This document shows, one piece after another, positions 33,753 to 47,569 of a DNA stretch of 64,000 bases (its first letter is position 1; every line of letters begins with the position of its first letter). The notes below the pieces were generated by a model. That model ran no database searches, was not told the origin of the DNA, and worked only from the letters and a program-made list of their open reading frames with translations. The translations under genes and the position numbers were made by a program. Source of the DNA: Enoplolaimus lenunculus (taxonomy: Eukaryota > Nematoda > Enoplea > Enoplida > Thoracostomopsidae); assembly GCA_030248215.1 (NCBI GenBank), contig JASANG010001731.1, positions 1 to 64,000 on the forward strand. The letters are read 5' to 3'.

Positions 33753-35191
33753 CTAATATTTGCTAAAATACAAAAATTTTCAGCGCCGATGATTGCTCGA
33801 ACCTCAGGCAGAAGTTGTTTCTGTCTGTGCCGCAGCCGGAGACGTCTCTGGTTGTGCCTCGAGCGTATGTATTTTATATATAATTATATATCATTGATTT
33901 GTAAAACAAAAAAGCAATAAAAAATTATACACCAATAGCGTATAGCAATAATACCAAAAAGCTGGCTTTGTCAAACCTTGATGCCCTTTTGATCAGAAGA
34001 CTGAAACCGAAATGGTTGTTTATTGAGGTTTGTCTCCTTTGTGCGACCGCCAATGGCGTAGACACGATTTCATTGCAAAAGGGTATAACCTTATGGAAAA
34101 CTTTTTGGGAGCGCAACGAACAATAATTTTGCACACAAGGATCCGATAAGTTATTCTAAACCATGTAAAAGTGCGTTTTTCATGTCTCTCCAGAAATTTT
34201 AGAACACATATCTCCCTATACGGATATGATGACCGCTGCTTTTATGCAGCCTGTTTTATGCTGTTTTGTCTCAATCTTCCAGAATTATTTTGGTTGCTAG
34301 TTACTCTGGTTTTGGTTTAAGAGCGCCGAGGGTATCAGCCGATAATAGAAGATAAAATTTCAAGAGTATAAAATATATATGTGAACTTTTTAAATATATA
34401 CTATATATAGTACTGTATTAACGGGCATATAACAGGGGAATATGAGAATATATTATATCCTGTCCGGAAATTCCTTGAAAAATTGTTAAAAGATTCTTTT
34501 GCAAAATGTACAATAGATTGTTATAGATCCAAAACATTACCGTTAACCGTTCTTTACATGAATATTTTCAGTTTCATATGAATTTTGTGATTTCAAAATG
34601 AAATTTGAATCGGGAACTCTCGGAAGGAAAGCGCTAATCGTTGCATAACGGTTGGTTTTTTCCGAAAAAATAAATCGACAGTAAAAAACGGAAAAATTTA
34701 AAGTATGTAATCCATGCCTTAACAAATGCATAGACGTTAATGGATGCTAAATCTGGTGACAAAATGATACTAAGAAACTCAAAGGTAGGTTTTGTAGATT
34801 AATTGTTACATGAATGTAATCAGAAGTTTGGTTAAAAATCAACGCGATACATAGCTAAAAAATTTTAGATCAAGCAAAAAGCTAAGTGTATTTTACATGT
34901 GACACTGTATGCGGGAAAAGTTAATAACTGATCAGGTTTTAGGTTTGCTCGGGATATCAACGCAAAATTTGAAATTATTCAAAAACCTGCGCCTTTTGGC
35001 CATATATCAATCTAATACTTATGTGGGATGCAGATTCCATATAACTTGCATACACCAGGTGACTTTTTAAGTGATTGTACTGTGCCGTACTCCTACCCCG
35101 CCAGTATACTGGACATGACAAGAAAGCATTTCCCTAACAAAACAATGCTGGTCAGTATTTGTGTATCGTTCCGCAGTATAGCAACTAATTT
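33753..35191. other. No gene seen
   Basis: AT-rich sequence, with an alternating AT tract at about 34370-34410. No supportable gene. Confidence 0.5.
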
Positions 35192-35566
35192 CTGTAGTGA
35201 CCCGAATAAGAGAGGGGGACTGATATTTATTTGGGCTCTACAGAGTGTACCCTTCTCTGTTGTTTGGTTACGGACTGTTATTTATTTTTAAACCACGCTC
35301 CGCACCTTTCGTTACTGGAATATATCCGGTACTTCCGTTGAATTAAACGTTTATTTGTCTTGTGTCAATTGCTTGAGCGGCAATGCAAGGTTATACTTAG
35401 GAATGTACTTTCAAAATTTAAGTACGCTGATATTTGTGGATTTTAATTAGATGTTTAGGGACTCTATTTGCTTACGGACTCTTATTAGGTAACGGACTCC
35501 TATTGATTGGGACTCAAAATGGTCACCTCCTCTTATTACCCCACCCCTCTTTCTGGTCACTACAAT
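35192..35566 (+). mobile_element. CTGTAGTGACCCG element, longest copy
   Basis: Starts CTGTAGTGACCCGAATAAGA and ends CTCTTTCTGGTCACTACAA, inverse of the start with changes. The interior has GGTTACGGACTGTTATTTAT, TCCGGTACTTCCG, AAACGTTTATTTGTCTTG and repeated GGACTC units. 375 bp, no coding capacity. This copy defines the family seen at 20.4, 22.7 and 40.1 kb. Confidence 0.7.
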
Positions 35567-37400
35567 AAGTTGTACGTTGCTGATTTCATATATGGATTTT
35601 AGTTACTTTAGCGCCAAAACACCACCCTGATTAATAGATTTTATTTCTAAGCCTAAGTTTACGCCTAGAGATATTGCTTGCCTTTAATCGCGAGTCATGC
35701 GGAGTTTAGGAATGGTGTCAAAAATTAAAAACACTTCGCGTTCTAAGGAAAGCGTATCTATTAATGATAAAATATGCAGTTTGACTAACGCTAATAATAG
35801 TTTCCTTAAAAAGCATTTAGCCACACTAGCGCTTCGTTTCAGAGTTTCTCCACTGTACAAAAAATTTGAATCAAGGTAAATTCCGCAACTCTTTAAGGTA
35901 TAATGAACACTAATTGAGTCTTTATTTACCTATAACTGAAAGCGTGCAAATGACAAGGTAGGTTAATACATAATATACCTAATTTTCTCGCAAGGGTAAG
36001 AGTAGAACAATACGTAAGAATTTCGCAGTAATAGCTTAGCAGAAGTTAAGGCAAATGATTAGGACGTATTCTAGAAACTATGCATATAAAATGTGTTGTG
36101 TCCTGAACAGTTACTTGCCCTTGTGGGGAATTGGGTCCTGGAGGCGCCGGATATTTGGCTCCGGTGCCGGCAAAAAATCGACATCTGGTTCCGGTATTTT
36201 AACTTGCCGCATAGTTTTTAATCTTGAAAAATTTGAAACTATCATTTCCATTTGTGCCAACTGCCATGAAACTGATTGAATTACTTTTACATATTTCTGC
36301 TGTCTTACATGTGATGTAAATGTTTGCATGTGCCGGTGTACGTTCACAATCTTTATTGGGTTACAAAATTGCTGGAAACCCTGATAAAATGACCAGTCTT
36401 ATTTTAGGGGCGTTAGCATCGTTTTCCCTTCCTAAGCCTTTGTCTAGCAGTTACAGGAAAAAAATGCCCTTAAAAGTAAACATCGGCCAAACAAATATTA
36501 TAACTGAACATAACGCTACAAAAACATAGAACAGTAAAATAGGGTCGTTGTTAAAGTGATATAAATACATCGGCGTGAGATGTTTAATTTTGCCACATAA
36601 ACTTTTGATACCTTAGGCCACAGAAGGTAGAATCATTAGCTACATTCCGTTAATTGAATGTCGCTTAGTATTAGAATTGAATTAATTATCCGACTCCAGC
36701 AGGAAATTAAATCATCTGGCTCCGGCATTTTTGGGGTATCCGGTCAACCCCTGAAAGTCGTCCTTAAACGGTATGCTCATACAGGGAACAATGTTAACAA
36801 AATAACGTTCAAATCGTGGTAGTGCAGCAGACACTTGTGTTTGTTTTAATATTTTCTGTTTGCCTTCCAGTTGATATTCTGGATGCCCAGAACCAGAATC
36901 AGCGTTTTTGGGGCGCCCCAGTCTGTTTCAACTGCAATTCTTTGTTCTTTTAGTTATTGCTTTTCCGAAATTCCACGCTGCTTTTCTGCATTTAATTTTT
37001 AGGTTTCGGGACTCGCGGTTTTATAGAAGTTTTACGTTTTAATGTTTTATAATTAATGTCCGTTTATTGTGTTTTGATGACGTTCTGTTGTCCCTAACTT
37101 TGGTTTCGGTTCAATTAGTCTAGCAACCCGAACAAAAAGGGAGGTAATATAACTGCGGGGTTCCTATATTGAGTCTGGATCAGTAGAAGTTTATTTTCCT
37201 AATTAAACTTCATAAATGGATAAGTCCAAAATAGCGAATTACTTTATAATCGTCAATTACAATGAAATTGATTGTGTAAATATCTGCTGGACGAAATGAA
37301 CTTTAGTATAGAATTTGACTCATTACGTAACGATAATATTACACGTGTATTCAAGCAACATGATCAAGTCATAAAAATAGCCCAGGGGGGGGGCGTCTGG
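35567..37400. other. No gene seen
   Basis: Contains a GGCTCCGGTGCCGGCA tract at about 36150-36200 related to the GGAGCC-rich elements, and a possible CTGTAGTGACCCG-family remnant near 37120. Short frames only. Confidence 0.45.
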
Positions 37401-37415
37401 AGAAGCTAAATATAT

Positions 37416-37680
37416 ATGGAAACAAAAATGCTTCGGTGGTCGAGCGGCGTGACCAAACTAGACCACGTTCGTAATGATGACATAAGGCAAATGTACAAGG
37501 TGATCCCGATCGCTGAGAAAATGCAAGAAAGCAGAATGCGATGGTATGGCCATGTCTTACGTGCACAGCCATCAACAACGGCTAAACACAGCTTCAACAT
37601 GGAGGTACCAGAGAAAAGACAACACTCCAATGCCCACTGACTGTGGCGTGCTAAGGAATTTGGATTAATGGGACCGAAAA
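37416..37680 (+). pseudogene. LINE reverse-transcriptase C-terminal remnant
   Basis: The frame from 37416 reads MLRWSSGVTKLDHVRNDDIR, then VIPIAEKMQESRMRWYGHVL. This is the conserved C-terminal end of the reverse-transcriptase protein of many animal LINEs (LRW..GVTRLD.VRN.DIR, then RLRWYGHV.R). A GKR.RGRP-like block would follow; here the frame ends early at 37638 after a diverged EVPEKRQHSNAH, and no upstream reverse-transcriptase or endonuclease part is found. I read it as a short dead fragment. The 163-codon frame on the other strand (37406-37897) is its shadow. Confidence 0.75.
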
Positions 37681-40108
37681 ACGATAACAATACTGGTTCT
37701 ACGGACCATTCAGTGAAAATTGTGTACGCGTTGTGTAAAATTTTTACAATACATGTGTGAGACTTCTCGGTCTCGAGCGTGAAATTCCTATAGCTGAGTG
37801 ATAATATGATGCGGAACGCCTTCCACCCTATAGCCCTGGAACCTAGCCCTAGTTTAAATTTAGGTCTCACTAAAATTAGTAGGATTCTTGTGAACAAAGG
37901 TTACCTAACACGGGTTCAGGTATACCCATATTTTGCTCTGGATAGAACTAAACTTCATCTTCTACCCATAGCTCGCTTCGGACATGACAATAGTTCTATA
38001 GTTTTGACTTTACTTCCTCGCTCGATTGCTTTTATTGCCAAATTAGCTCACAAACTAAAAACCGTCCGCAGAAGCTGGCGAAAGCCAAGAATGCAACATT
38101 TATGTTGACCTCTTGTCTCCTCAAAAAATAAGCTCACAAGCCAAATAGCAGAAAAAATACTAACTAAATCACCCGAGTAAAACATACTAAAACGAAGGCT
38201 GATCACACACAGATACATTTAGTATTTAAGTCTACTTATAGAACGTTTTGAAATACTTTAAAATGAACTAAAATAAAGTTTAACTTTTTTGTCAAACCAT
38301 TTCTGAAACTTTGTTGATGGTCACAGGGTTATGGTATACGGCATTTAGGCTAAAGCCAGATATATAGGCCAAAGTGGGCCACAGCTCCCGTTTTAACAGT
38401 TTTGAAAAAATTGTTTCCTGACCAAACATAGATGTTCTAAAAATTCTGGGTGGTAGTCAGGTGGTGATGCTTTTCAGTTAATATATAACCGGATGATAAT
38501 GTGGTATTATTAAACAAGAAATTTTACTCTATATACCTACCTATATAAAATTTACTCAAGACGACAATTGGTCGAGGCTACACATTCTTGATATACTTTA
38601 GTGAACGCAACACAGATTTTGCATAGTGATTTAATGGGTGCTATTGCAGCAATTTTACATACAGAAATGTATTTGGCAAATGGATCGTTTGATCTTTCAT
38701 GACTCACAATTGTGTATCACTTTAGGAAAAACAGACTAAATTACCTCACAAAACGCCACAAGAAGACGTCTAAATTTTGTAAAAAAAATAGTTCTATATA
38801 CTTGACTGCAAATCCTCGAAGAAATGCATGAACAGCAAACTGCAAACACGGTTGATAAAGAGCAAAAACGAATGAAAAAAATATACTTAGATATTAGGCA
38901 TGAAATAAAAGGCAGAGCGAGAAGAGAGAAAGAAATAAAAACGTGCCAGCTGAGGACGTGTGGCATTCGCGAAGAGTGTGTAGCGTTAATGAAGGACTCT
39001 AGAAATTGTAGAGGTGAACGAAGCTAAATGGGGTGTCAGGACGTGCCGCATTCATTTATTTAGATTCATTGCGGTCATGATTGACGTGTCGTTCACGGAT
39101 TGCAAATTTATCGTTTAAGACGCAATATGTGAGTAGTTTGGTTCAATGCGGACACCCACCAATTTCAAGTTTTAGGTGCGCCATACATTGAAGAAGCTTA
39201 CAATCGAACACAACGGGGGTTTACAAGGAAATGATAACCCCTTTAAAATTTTTCGAGGAATATAAAAAATGTTAACATTTTTTTGTTGATTTTAGAATTA
39301 AATTTAGAGCATTCAAGCGTTAAAAAAGCTTATTCTTGCTTGCTACACTCGCTTGGCAAAAATAACTGTTTGAAGTTTCACGAAATGAAATCCTCTTTAC
39401 GCCGTTGTGAAGGCTGGCTGTCATACGATGAAGCTATTGCTATGCCATTCGAGGTTTCAGTTTCGTGGCCATAAAATAGAAAGTGATTCCGGGTATACAA
39501 AGCCAGCGGTTTAGTTTCGATTCGCCTAAGTGACAGAATTAACAATGAAATATGGCTAAACCTGCATTGTTGACGTTGTTAATAGGCAAACTACGGTTAG
39601 AGCAATGGGGTGTAGTTCGAAGTAGAAATGGAAGAGGGGCGTGAGGAACCAAACGAGCTACAACATTTTTTCCTATAATTTATTATTCAAAACTTTTTTT
39701 CGTTTTACCGAATTTTTCTGGTCCGCCGCTTGGAAAGTCATTGTCAATATTTGCGTTCGTTTAATAAAACCATACAGAAGAAGTTATTTTGACTGAAAGT
39801 CCGATTAGCGGTGTACCGCGAGCCAACTCATATAAACCACCAAGAAGTAATTTGCAGCACACATTACATGCCGTTAGCTGTTGGAGTCGATAAGTCCTAA
39901 TTAGAGCCCGTAAAAGAGAGAAACCAGATAAATAGCCTAGATTGCTCAAATATGTGATAACAGATAATCAGACAACCCGCATATCAAATTTAGAAAAAAA
40001 TTAACACTCATGCAAACAAAATAATGCTTTGTAGCAAGTCAGTTTTTCCCAGAAAACCGAATATAAAAGAAGAAGAAGGGTGTTGGGTTCAACTTATACA
40101 TCAGTTAA
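37681..40108. other. No supported gene; one weak exon-like stretch
   Basis: Sequence without recognised repeats. A basic, coiled-coil-like frame lies at 38824-39027, and an exon-like stretch flanked by TTTTAG and GAG|GT at 39296-39453. Neither has recognised similarity. Confidence 0.4.
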
Positions 40109-40194
40109 ATTAAAAAATAGCCCGTAACCGAATAGCGTGGGGTACCCTCTGGAGCGGCAAAATAAACATCATTCGTCTTTTATTCGGGTTACCA
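40109..40194 (-). mobile_element. CTGTAGTGACCCG element fragment
   Basis: AAAAATAGCCCGTAACCGAA, GGGGTACCCTCTGGAG and CTTTTATTCGGGTTACC match the first 85 bp or so of the reverse copy at 22.7-22.95 kb. The remainder is missing. Confidence 0.6.
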
Positions 40195-42925
40195 AGTAGG
40201 TTTCAAAACGATCGTTGGGCGTATCGTAAGTGAGCGATGCTCCGAGTTAATGGTTCAACGGATGGCCAAAACTGCAGTCGTACTCGTGCGTTTATTTGTT
40301 GTACGAGTAAACAATTATATACATCATTCGAGCTCAATGGCTTGCGTAAGAAATAATTATTTTCACCGCGACCCATATTTTGCTAGCAATGAATTTTTAG
40401 ACTGAAAAATAATGTATACCCCATGACCAGAATTCATAGAAAATTAAATTTTACCCAGATAAGCTTAAAAATAATGGATACTCGGTATGCATGGAAATAA
40501 GTCAGCGTTTCTGAAGGGGTGGGAAACGACGCTTCAGAATACCCGGCTGGATGTTAAAATGCAAAAAAATCCCGCAAGCGAAGCCCGCTCGAGTGAACAT
40601 GAAGCCCTCAGACCCCTTAAATTAATCTATAACTGCATAGATTTGTGCCTTTAGACCTTTATAGGCACCATATTCCAACGGCGAGGCTTAGTAGCGAGCA
40701 AGTAATTTCAGGAATCTACCAGTGCAAACGCAACCTTGCATAGTGAGCGTTTAAATTAGATTTGAAAAGGCTAAATTGTGAACCTGGAATTAAAATCAGA
40801 AAATCCTATTTTTCGATGACAGTCAATGAGGATTTCATCGTGCGACCGGCAGGTCCCTTTGGGACCGTTGGCGGAAGAGTTACGGTTAAAACGAGGTTTT
40901 CAAATTGAACCAGTTAGCGCAGGATCTCATGCACAGCATTGGATACACGGCGGGTGTAATTCTGCGAAATTTCTGGAGGCACTACACAAATACGGTATTA
41001 TGCAGGTTTTACAATACACTACTTGATCGTAGAGATAAAAGTTTGTCACCCTCTGCGTTTGGTTTCCGGAAAGAAGCTTAGGTCCTACGCCCACCCCTGT
41101 AAAAAATTTTGTCCGTCGCCCAGCCGATTTTCAACCTTGCTCCTATGAAGTCAATAAAAACCCGGTATGCCACTCTTCAAAACTTTTCAGCCACTCTAGC
41201 AAAGTGAGCTGGCTACGGGCCTGATCTGATTTTTAAAGCTTTTGCGTATTTGAGCTTCTTGCAACTTCTATACAGCTGGTACTGGTCATGCTAAACTAGT
41301 AGGGTAACGTTAAAATTCTTAGTTTTAAGTTGGTTTAGCTTAAACCTCAGCCAGTGAACAACATTTAAGATGACCAAACTTTAATTTTGTGCAAAATAAA
41401 TAATATGCTCGCCTAACTATTCAGCATTGCTGTAGTAACAGAGTTTAGAGAATCACCTCTAAGCTATACTGGCAAACTCTAGATTAAGGCGAAACAGATG
41501 GCAAATAGTGATTTTAGACATTTATGAACCAGAAACACCATTATGACCTTGTTGAATGTGGTTACACCAGTAGTTAACCATTGATGTAGCTCAAGCAAAT
41601 GCTGCTTTATCATTTTTCGTACAAAATCAAGCGGTTTAGGGCTTTTGAGTGTGAATAAATGCATAACGTGATAAATTCTCGTTCAGTACCAAACTCATAA
41701 TTTTTTGTTTATAATAGTCTTAATTGCATATTTTTAGCTTAAAGACGTTATATATAATTGCAAGCTTTTGTACAGACAATTGCAAGCGTTTAATAGATTA
41801 AAGACAGTAACTGGAAATTTAAAGCTTAAAGACAATAATTGCAACTTTTTTGTTTATGATGTCAAGCAAGTAAATTTCTGATTCCATCGCTATCAGTAGT
41901 TTCAACAAAGTTAAAAACTGGTTATGTCGTTGTGTTTAGGTGGCCAAGCCGACATTTGATTCGGTTTACTCCAGGTTTTGTTTTACATCAGTAACCAGAA
42001 TCGTTTTCGGATAAACACAACATTCAGCAATGGCTGATGTCACCTGTAAAATTTTAAATCTAAAAACCAAACTCAGTAATTTCAATGTAAACTTTCACTT
42101 GTAGATTCTGTGAAACAACAAATAAGGTATATAAGCCATAAACTTGGAAAAATCGCATTTTCCGTAAATTATGCTTAATGAAATGAAAATACCCTGTTTC
42201 GGTCGTTAAAGCATCATGTTACCAAATTTACAATACTAACCCTGGTCAACCTTGTATCCTATTCAGCGCAGCATTGATAAACCTATAATCCTCGCACGAA
42301 ATTTGACTCCTGTTCATTCAAATTCTGACAAACCAGTGAACCTAAATATACTTGAATTTATGTGAAATTTGAATATAAAGTTTAAGACAGAAGTTTGGTT
42401 ATCGTTCACAATAACTTGCGTTATGTTGTTATTGTGTGTCTGTTTTTCGTGTTTTCAATCGCTCAAGTTGTCAAATTCAATACAGGCAGTCGCTAAACTG
42501 TTAACTTCCGAAAATAAACGCCTCCTTTTGCTCCGGAGTATCCAGCAACTTTTACATTTTAGTTTTTTGCTGTTTATCCGGGGTAATATTTTCACTCTAA
42601 AGGGCCGCAACGTTGTTATTAGAAATCGTGTCAAAAGTACAAATTTTTTCGATGTTTAACAAACAGCGCCTGAAAGGGTCAGAGACGGAGTAAAAGTTAT
42701 CAAGTATATGTTAATCAGTCTGTCTAGGTATTCAAGAATGACAAGACTATGGACACTGCCTTCATGCATTTTTTAATTCTAATATATCTTGTCCCTGAGT
42801 TAAAACTTAAGTGACTTTTTGGCACTATTAGACTGTGGCGAACGAAGAAATTGGTATTGGTCCATTAACGTGGCGCTGACTAATCATCCAACAGATTGGT
42901 TTTTAAGATAAAAATGATAAATCGT
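40195..42925. other. No supported gene; one weak exon-like stretch
   Basis: Mostly AT-rich. The stretch 40823-40994 has exon-like borders (CAG|TC..ACG|GTATTA) and a mixed amino-acid composition, discussed as a finding. The frame 42369-42659 has a hydrophobic segment but no other support. Confidence 0.4.
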
Positions 42926-43195
42926 TTAACCCTTTCTCACATGAATATTTTCGATTTCATATGAGATACACTTTCAAGGTAAGATTCGATCCCCTGTCTC
43001 TCGTGTAGGAGGCGTTTGCGATGACCACTCAGCTATAGGGGCTTGACGCTCTAGCCCGAGGAGGCTCCACGTCTTGTAAAGATTTTGCACTACACATATG
43101 TTTTAGAATTGTTAAACACTGCTCACAGTGTCTGTGTTGCTCATTTATTATTTGTATTTAGTTGCTAATGGTATACTCTATGAGTTAAAGGGTTA
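42926..43195 (-). repeat. tRNA-derived SINE-like unit, complete reverse copy
   Basis: Bounded by TTAACCCTTTCTCACATGAA and GAGTTAAAGGGTTA. Read on the minus strand it contains TATAGCTGAGTGGTCATCG (box A) and GGGGATCGAATC (box B), matching 22425-22690 along the whole length. About 20 kb from its sisters, which shows a dispersed family. Confidence 0.65.
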
Positions 43196-43710
43196 GCGAT
43201 GGTTCAATGAGGCTGCGTTGTCAATAGCAGACGAACATGTGTACTCATTTGGGACGACGTAGCCCGATCCTTTGTTACGTTTCTGGTATAAATGGTAAAA
43301 TTGTGGCTGCAAACTTAATGAAAAATATTCTACTACAACAAACACTATCAACTCCATGCGTTATATCTTTAAATTCAAGCATATTTTGTATTAATTAAAC
43401 ACATGACACCGGTATCCTTTAAAAGTGTCGCTTGGCGTCTTGCTTCAACTTACCCCCCGTGTTATAGCTAATAAATTTCAGTTAATCTAAGAATGTTATA
43501 CACATTTTTTCTATGAATAGTCAAAATCAAGTTAAGTTGAAAACTTGCATCGGATGCACGCTATATTGATATAAATGTTTTTATTACCTCTTAGGTTTCT
43601 GCAGAAAACTAACATAATACATATATAAACAGTAATTAACCTAACATCATAAAGTCATGAAACAAACAGAAACAAAAACACATATATTGGCTGGGTGGCA
43701 GAGACAACTT

Positions 43711-43790
43711 TTAACCCCTTCTCACATGAACACATTTATATTTCGTATGAAATGTAATATCAAGGCTGATATTCGAATTTTGGGCCCGTG
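43711..43790 (-). repeat. SINE-like unit, 3' fragment
   Basis: TTAACCCCTTCTCACATGAA through a GATATTCGAATTT block matches the same end of the copy at 42926, then similarity stops. Confidence 0.5.
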
Positions 43791-45733
43791 TTTAAACTTT
43801 CAGTGTAGTAACAAACGTTGACCCTACGTAAACGCGTGTCGGTGGTTGTTAACCGTGGGCTATGACACATTTTTCGGCCGATCCGAATTTTATAATGTGA
43901 ACGGCACAATCAACTTTAGTCTTTTTCTGATTTAAGTCCGAAATAGAGTTTAGTCGAACATAAACTTAATAGGCTACGTTTTTGCAAAACATTAAATTTT
44001 AATACAAAATTTTGGTTTTGATTTCTGGTAGAAGAAGCACGGCATATGTGGCATGTTGGATTCATCAGTATATAATGTGTATTATATACTTTCATATTGT
44101 TTACGCTATACACTGAAGTTTACCAGGGCCCGTAGCTAGAACGGAACAAAGCGGCCGTTCACGCAGCCTTGAAAAGTTTTACCCAACTACAAAATGTTTT
44201 AGTTTCGCTTGTAAGCTTGTTACTTTAACGGCATTACAATCCAACAATTGTTTGCCCTCCTCCCGAACAAATTGAAATGGCTACGCGCATTGTCCAACAA
44301 ACAAGAATCGCAGACGGCAAAATCGCTCAAAGTCAACGACGACGAGTACGAAAATCCTTTGTATTGAACCGAAAACTCATTATCAAACTCCAACCAAAAA
44401 CTAGCGACTGCTTGGAAATTACAAGATATGTCCGTACCATTACATTATCATCTTCTGCTATAAGCCTTACTTACTCTCTATATAATTATAATTAATCAGA
44501 CAAAACCTACTGTCTCATTATTTTGTGTTTTATATTTGCCGGCGAGCAGGACAATCTTTCAAGGCCCAATATTCCGTGTCCCTGTGCCTTGCCCACGTTC
44601 TTTGTCTATGTGACGTCTCTGGTAATTTTATAGCTACGATTTCATTTCGGGAGAGTACAACGTCATGTAAAAGGTTGTGGCGAGCAAGCGCAACCAGTGT
44701 GAAATTTATTTGATTTCTACAACCCATCAGGTTGTTCTATATCCTGCTAAACATATTTTTTGTCTTTCGAAAACTTTCGACCTGATATATGTTCTTTTAG
44801 CCATTACAGCAGGACGTAAAGGGTCTCCTACAAAAATACAACGTACACAATCTGCAAAATATCGTTTCAAACCGTTTGAGATATAATAAATAATTCAGCA
44901 ACTCAACGACTACGCATATTAATAACAGAACCATTTATAACATAATAATAGGGTCATTGTCTTTTTTCGGTTTTGTGAACTTTTAGAATGATAACGGTCC
45001 TTTAAAGGGACCTGGAGGTGAGAGACTGAAACCATATTTCGGTTGTAAGGCCGTGTAGCCGGATACGTGAAACATGTCGAGATCTAGTACGGAGCGTCTA
45101 GTAGTTTAGAAAAATGTTGCTGTCAGAAGCATGACATACTCTCTAAGCGTGTTTCTAAGCTGACGCTAAATACTAAATGTAAGCTTAATGCGCAAGCATA
45201 AATCTAAAACTAACCATTTGGTATTTGATATAAAACATATCTGAAACACAGGCGATATTGCTTTTACGAGAATATGAGCATATAACATTAGTCAAAGCAG
45301 TTAGAAATTTCTTTAGTCTAAGGTATGAAGCAAAATCTTAAGCGTAAAAATAAGTCTTAAACGAGCCCAACACCTATATGACCTCAGAATAAAGATTGAG
45401 TTTAAAGTTTAATCCCATACATATACTACATTTTAATTTTTTGTGAAGATGGAGCAGATTTAAGTATAACATAAGCCAAATGTTTCAAAATCTAAATTAG
45501 CAGTTCAAAATATCTTTGTCAACGGTAACTGTGCCACAAAAACTGTTACAACGTTTGCAGCAACGAAAATCCCTTGGAATATATAATCTACAAATAACAA
45601 ACAAAACATTGCTAATTGCACATAAACTGTTTATTTTATGAGCGTATGAATATCTGCAGCATAATTTGCAGGTATTTATATTTAAATGTAAGCAAAAAAA
45701 CTACCAAACTCTAATTTTAAGTTCGTACCATTG
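43791..45733. other. No gene seen
   Basis: AT-rich sequence with weak CCTAAGC-like words between 45150 and 45400. The frame 44277-44495 is basic but unsupported. Confidence 0.45.
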
Positions 45734-45872
45734 GCCCATGTACAGATAATGCAATAAATTACGTTGTAGCTTTAGAGTAATTTTTTGCCTTATTTACAAA
45801 CTTATCATTACGCTTAGGCTTAAACTAAGGCTTAGGCATTTGCTTATACTTCTGTATATGTTGTACATTGGC
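45734..45872. mobile_element. TTAGGC-bearing TIR element, reverse copy
   Basis: GCCCATGTACAGATAATGCA at the left; TTAGAGTAATTTTTTGCCTT, ACGCTTAGGCTTAAACTAAG inside; TTGTACATTGG at the right. The block order is the reverse of the copies at 26 kb. More diverged at the ends. Confidence 0.55.
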
Positions 45873-47569
45873 TGTACGCTTTAAGCGATAACGGAAAACG
45901 ACGTCATTTTTTATTCATATAATTTTCAGCATATGCGCCTAGTGGGAGATGTATCTTGATATTATCTCCCCTGGGTGCTGCCGTATATAGCATGATAATG
46001 CAACAAAACACGTCTTGTTGACGGAAACAAGAATCTATGCAAAAAACTGTTTAAAATATACATAACCAAAATCAATTCAAGCATTAAAATAATTCCAGCT
46101 GAAAATCATCTGATGTGACAGTTTAATTTTAAATTTAACAGAGAAAATGACGCAATTCACAAATGTTCTTACATGGCCGTATGTATCAAGGATTTCATTT
46201 CGCAAAGTTATCACTAGAAGAACAAAAGTTGGCAGCGAGTATAGCGAGCGAGAGATTGTTTTTGACAACTAGCTGGTAGTTGGTTAATTGTGAAACCTGA
46301 AAACATGTCTAGGCATCACCCTCATTTGTAAACTATGTGGAGTGCAACGGTCGTAATGTATTTAAAGGGTGCAGACGATGGGGTATACCTTGAAACTTCC
46401 AAGATTGGAAAAACAGGAGCTTTCATCAACATTAAAATAAGCCGACAGTCCCTGACAAACAGTTTTCGCTTTTGTTGCTATCTTTTATTTCGATTTATTC
46501 ATGGAAGTTGTACCCTCATCAGCGCGTAAGCTGAGGGGAAGAAATTTCCATAGCACCTTGTGATGAAAGTTATTTTTAATAACTAAATCCTAGCTGAGAC
46601 AAATAAATTTAAACTCAGAACTGCGTAAACTACATTAGAAATGTTGCCCTCTTCGGAATCAAAATCCTGGATACACCCATGATTCTTTTTTTAAATGAAA
46701 TCTTTGTAATGCCTTTAGACCCGTTGCTGCCAAACAGTTGTGTAGTATTCAAACCAGCATAAAATTCGTATTGTATTTGACGACCAAACAAACCACACAA
46801 TACAGTGACGGCCAGTGTGTGTGCATGTGCGTGAGCGAGTGTCATCGAAAACTTGATTTACACTTTTAGCGCTAATTAATTAAATTTTACCCGCCGCTAA
46901 AACGAAGCCAAAATCCGGCTCGCGCGCGATCGCTCTTTGCTTGAGTTTTGCGACTAGCTATGTCATCTACTGTAGTGTATACAACTACTAATTAAATTCA
47001 CTGGGACCAACAAGCCTTAACACAAAATGTGTTTCGAATGTCACCGTGATGTGACGAAAAAATTTAGATTGGCGGGGCAGGATGAAACCGAAAAAAACGA
47101 CTTAAACTATTGCTTGTTCAGATGGAATTGGTCAAATCATTAACGATAGCTTAAAAAGGCACTAACTTTTACCAGATTACTGCGAAGTGTAAATGAGGGT
47201 GGCGCCGTGACATACTCCGTTTCTTCATACGTTGCTGGAATGTCATGAACTGGGGTCTTTTAGGTTCTGACAGGTTTGACAACTTGAATGTAGTGTGTTA
47301 CGATTCTGGACACTGCCAGCTATATAGGCTAGTTCAATTTCTCTTGATGCTTTTGATATTTAACACTTTTCAATATTATCTATGTTGAATACACTCCATA
47401 TGTTTGATGAGGTAAGTAAAATCAAGCATGAAATTATCACGGAGCGTGGTTAGCGGAAATGACTGAGAGGTGCGTTATATTCCAAGTACTGAAAAATATT
47501 TCTGCATGTTGATAACTAAATGTTAGCTGAGACAAATCTGCTTATACGTAGCCTATAGCTGCGTGCCAC
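45873..47569. other. No gene seen
   Basis: No supportable gene or repeat. Confidence 0.45.

Noticed and set aside
37406-37897. 163-codon minus-strand frame as a membrane protein
   Set aside because: It is antisense to the LINE fragment and has no domain of its own.
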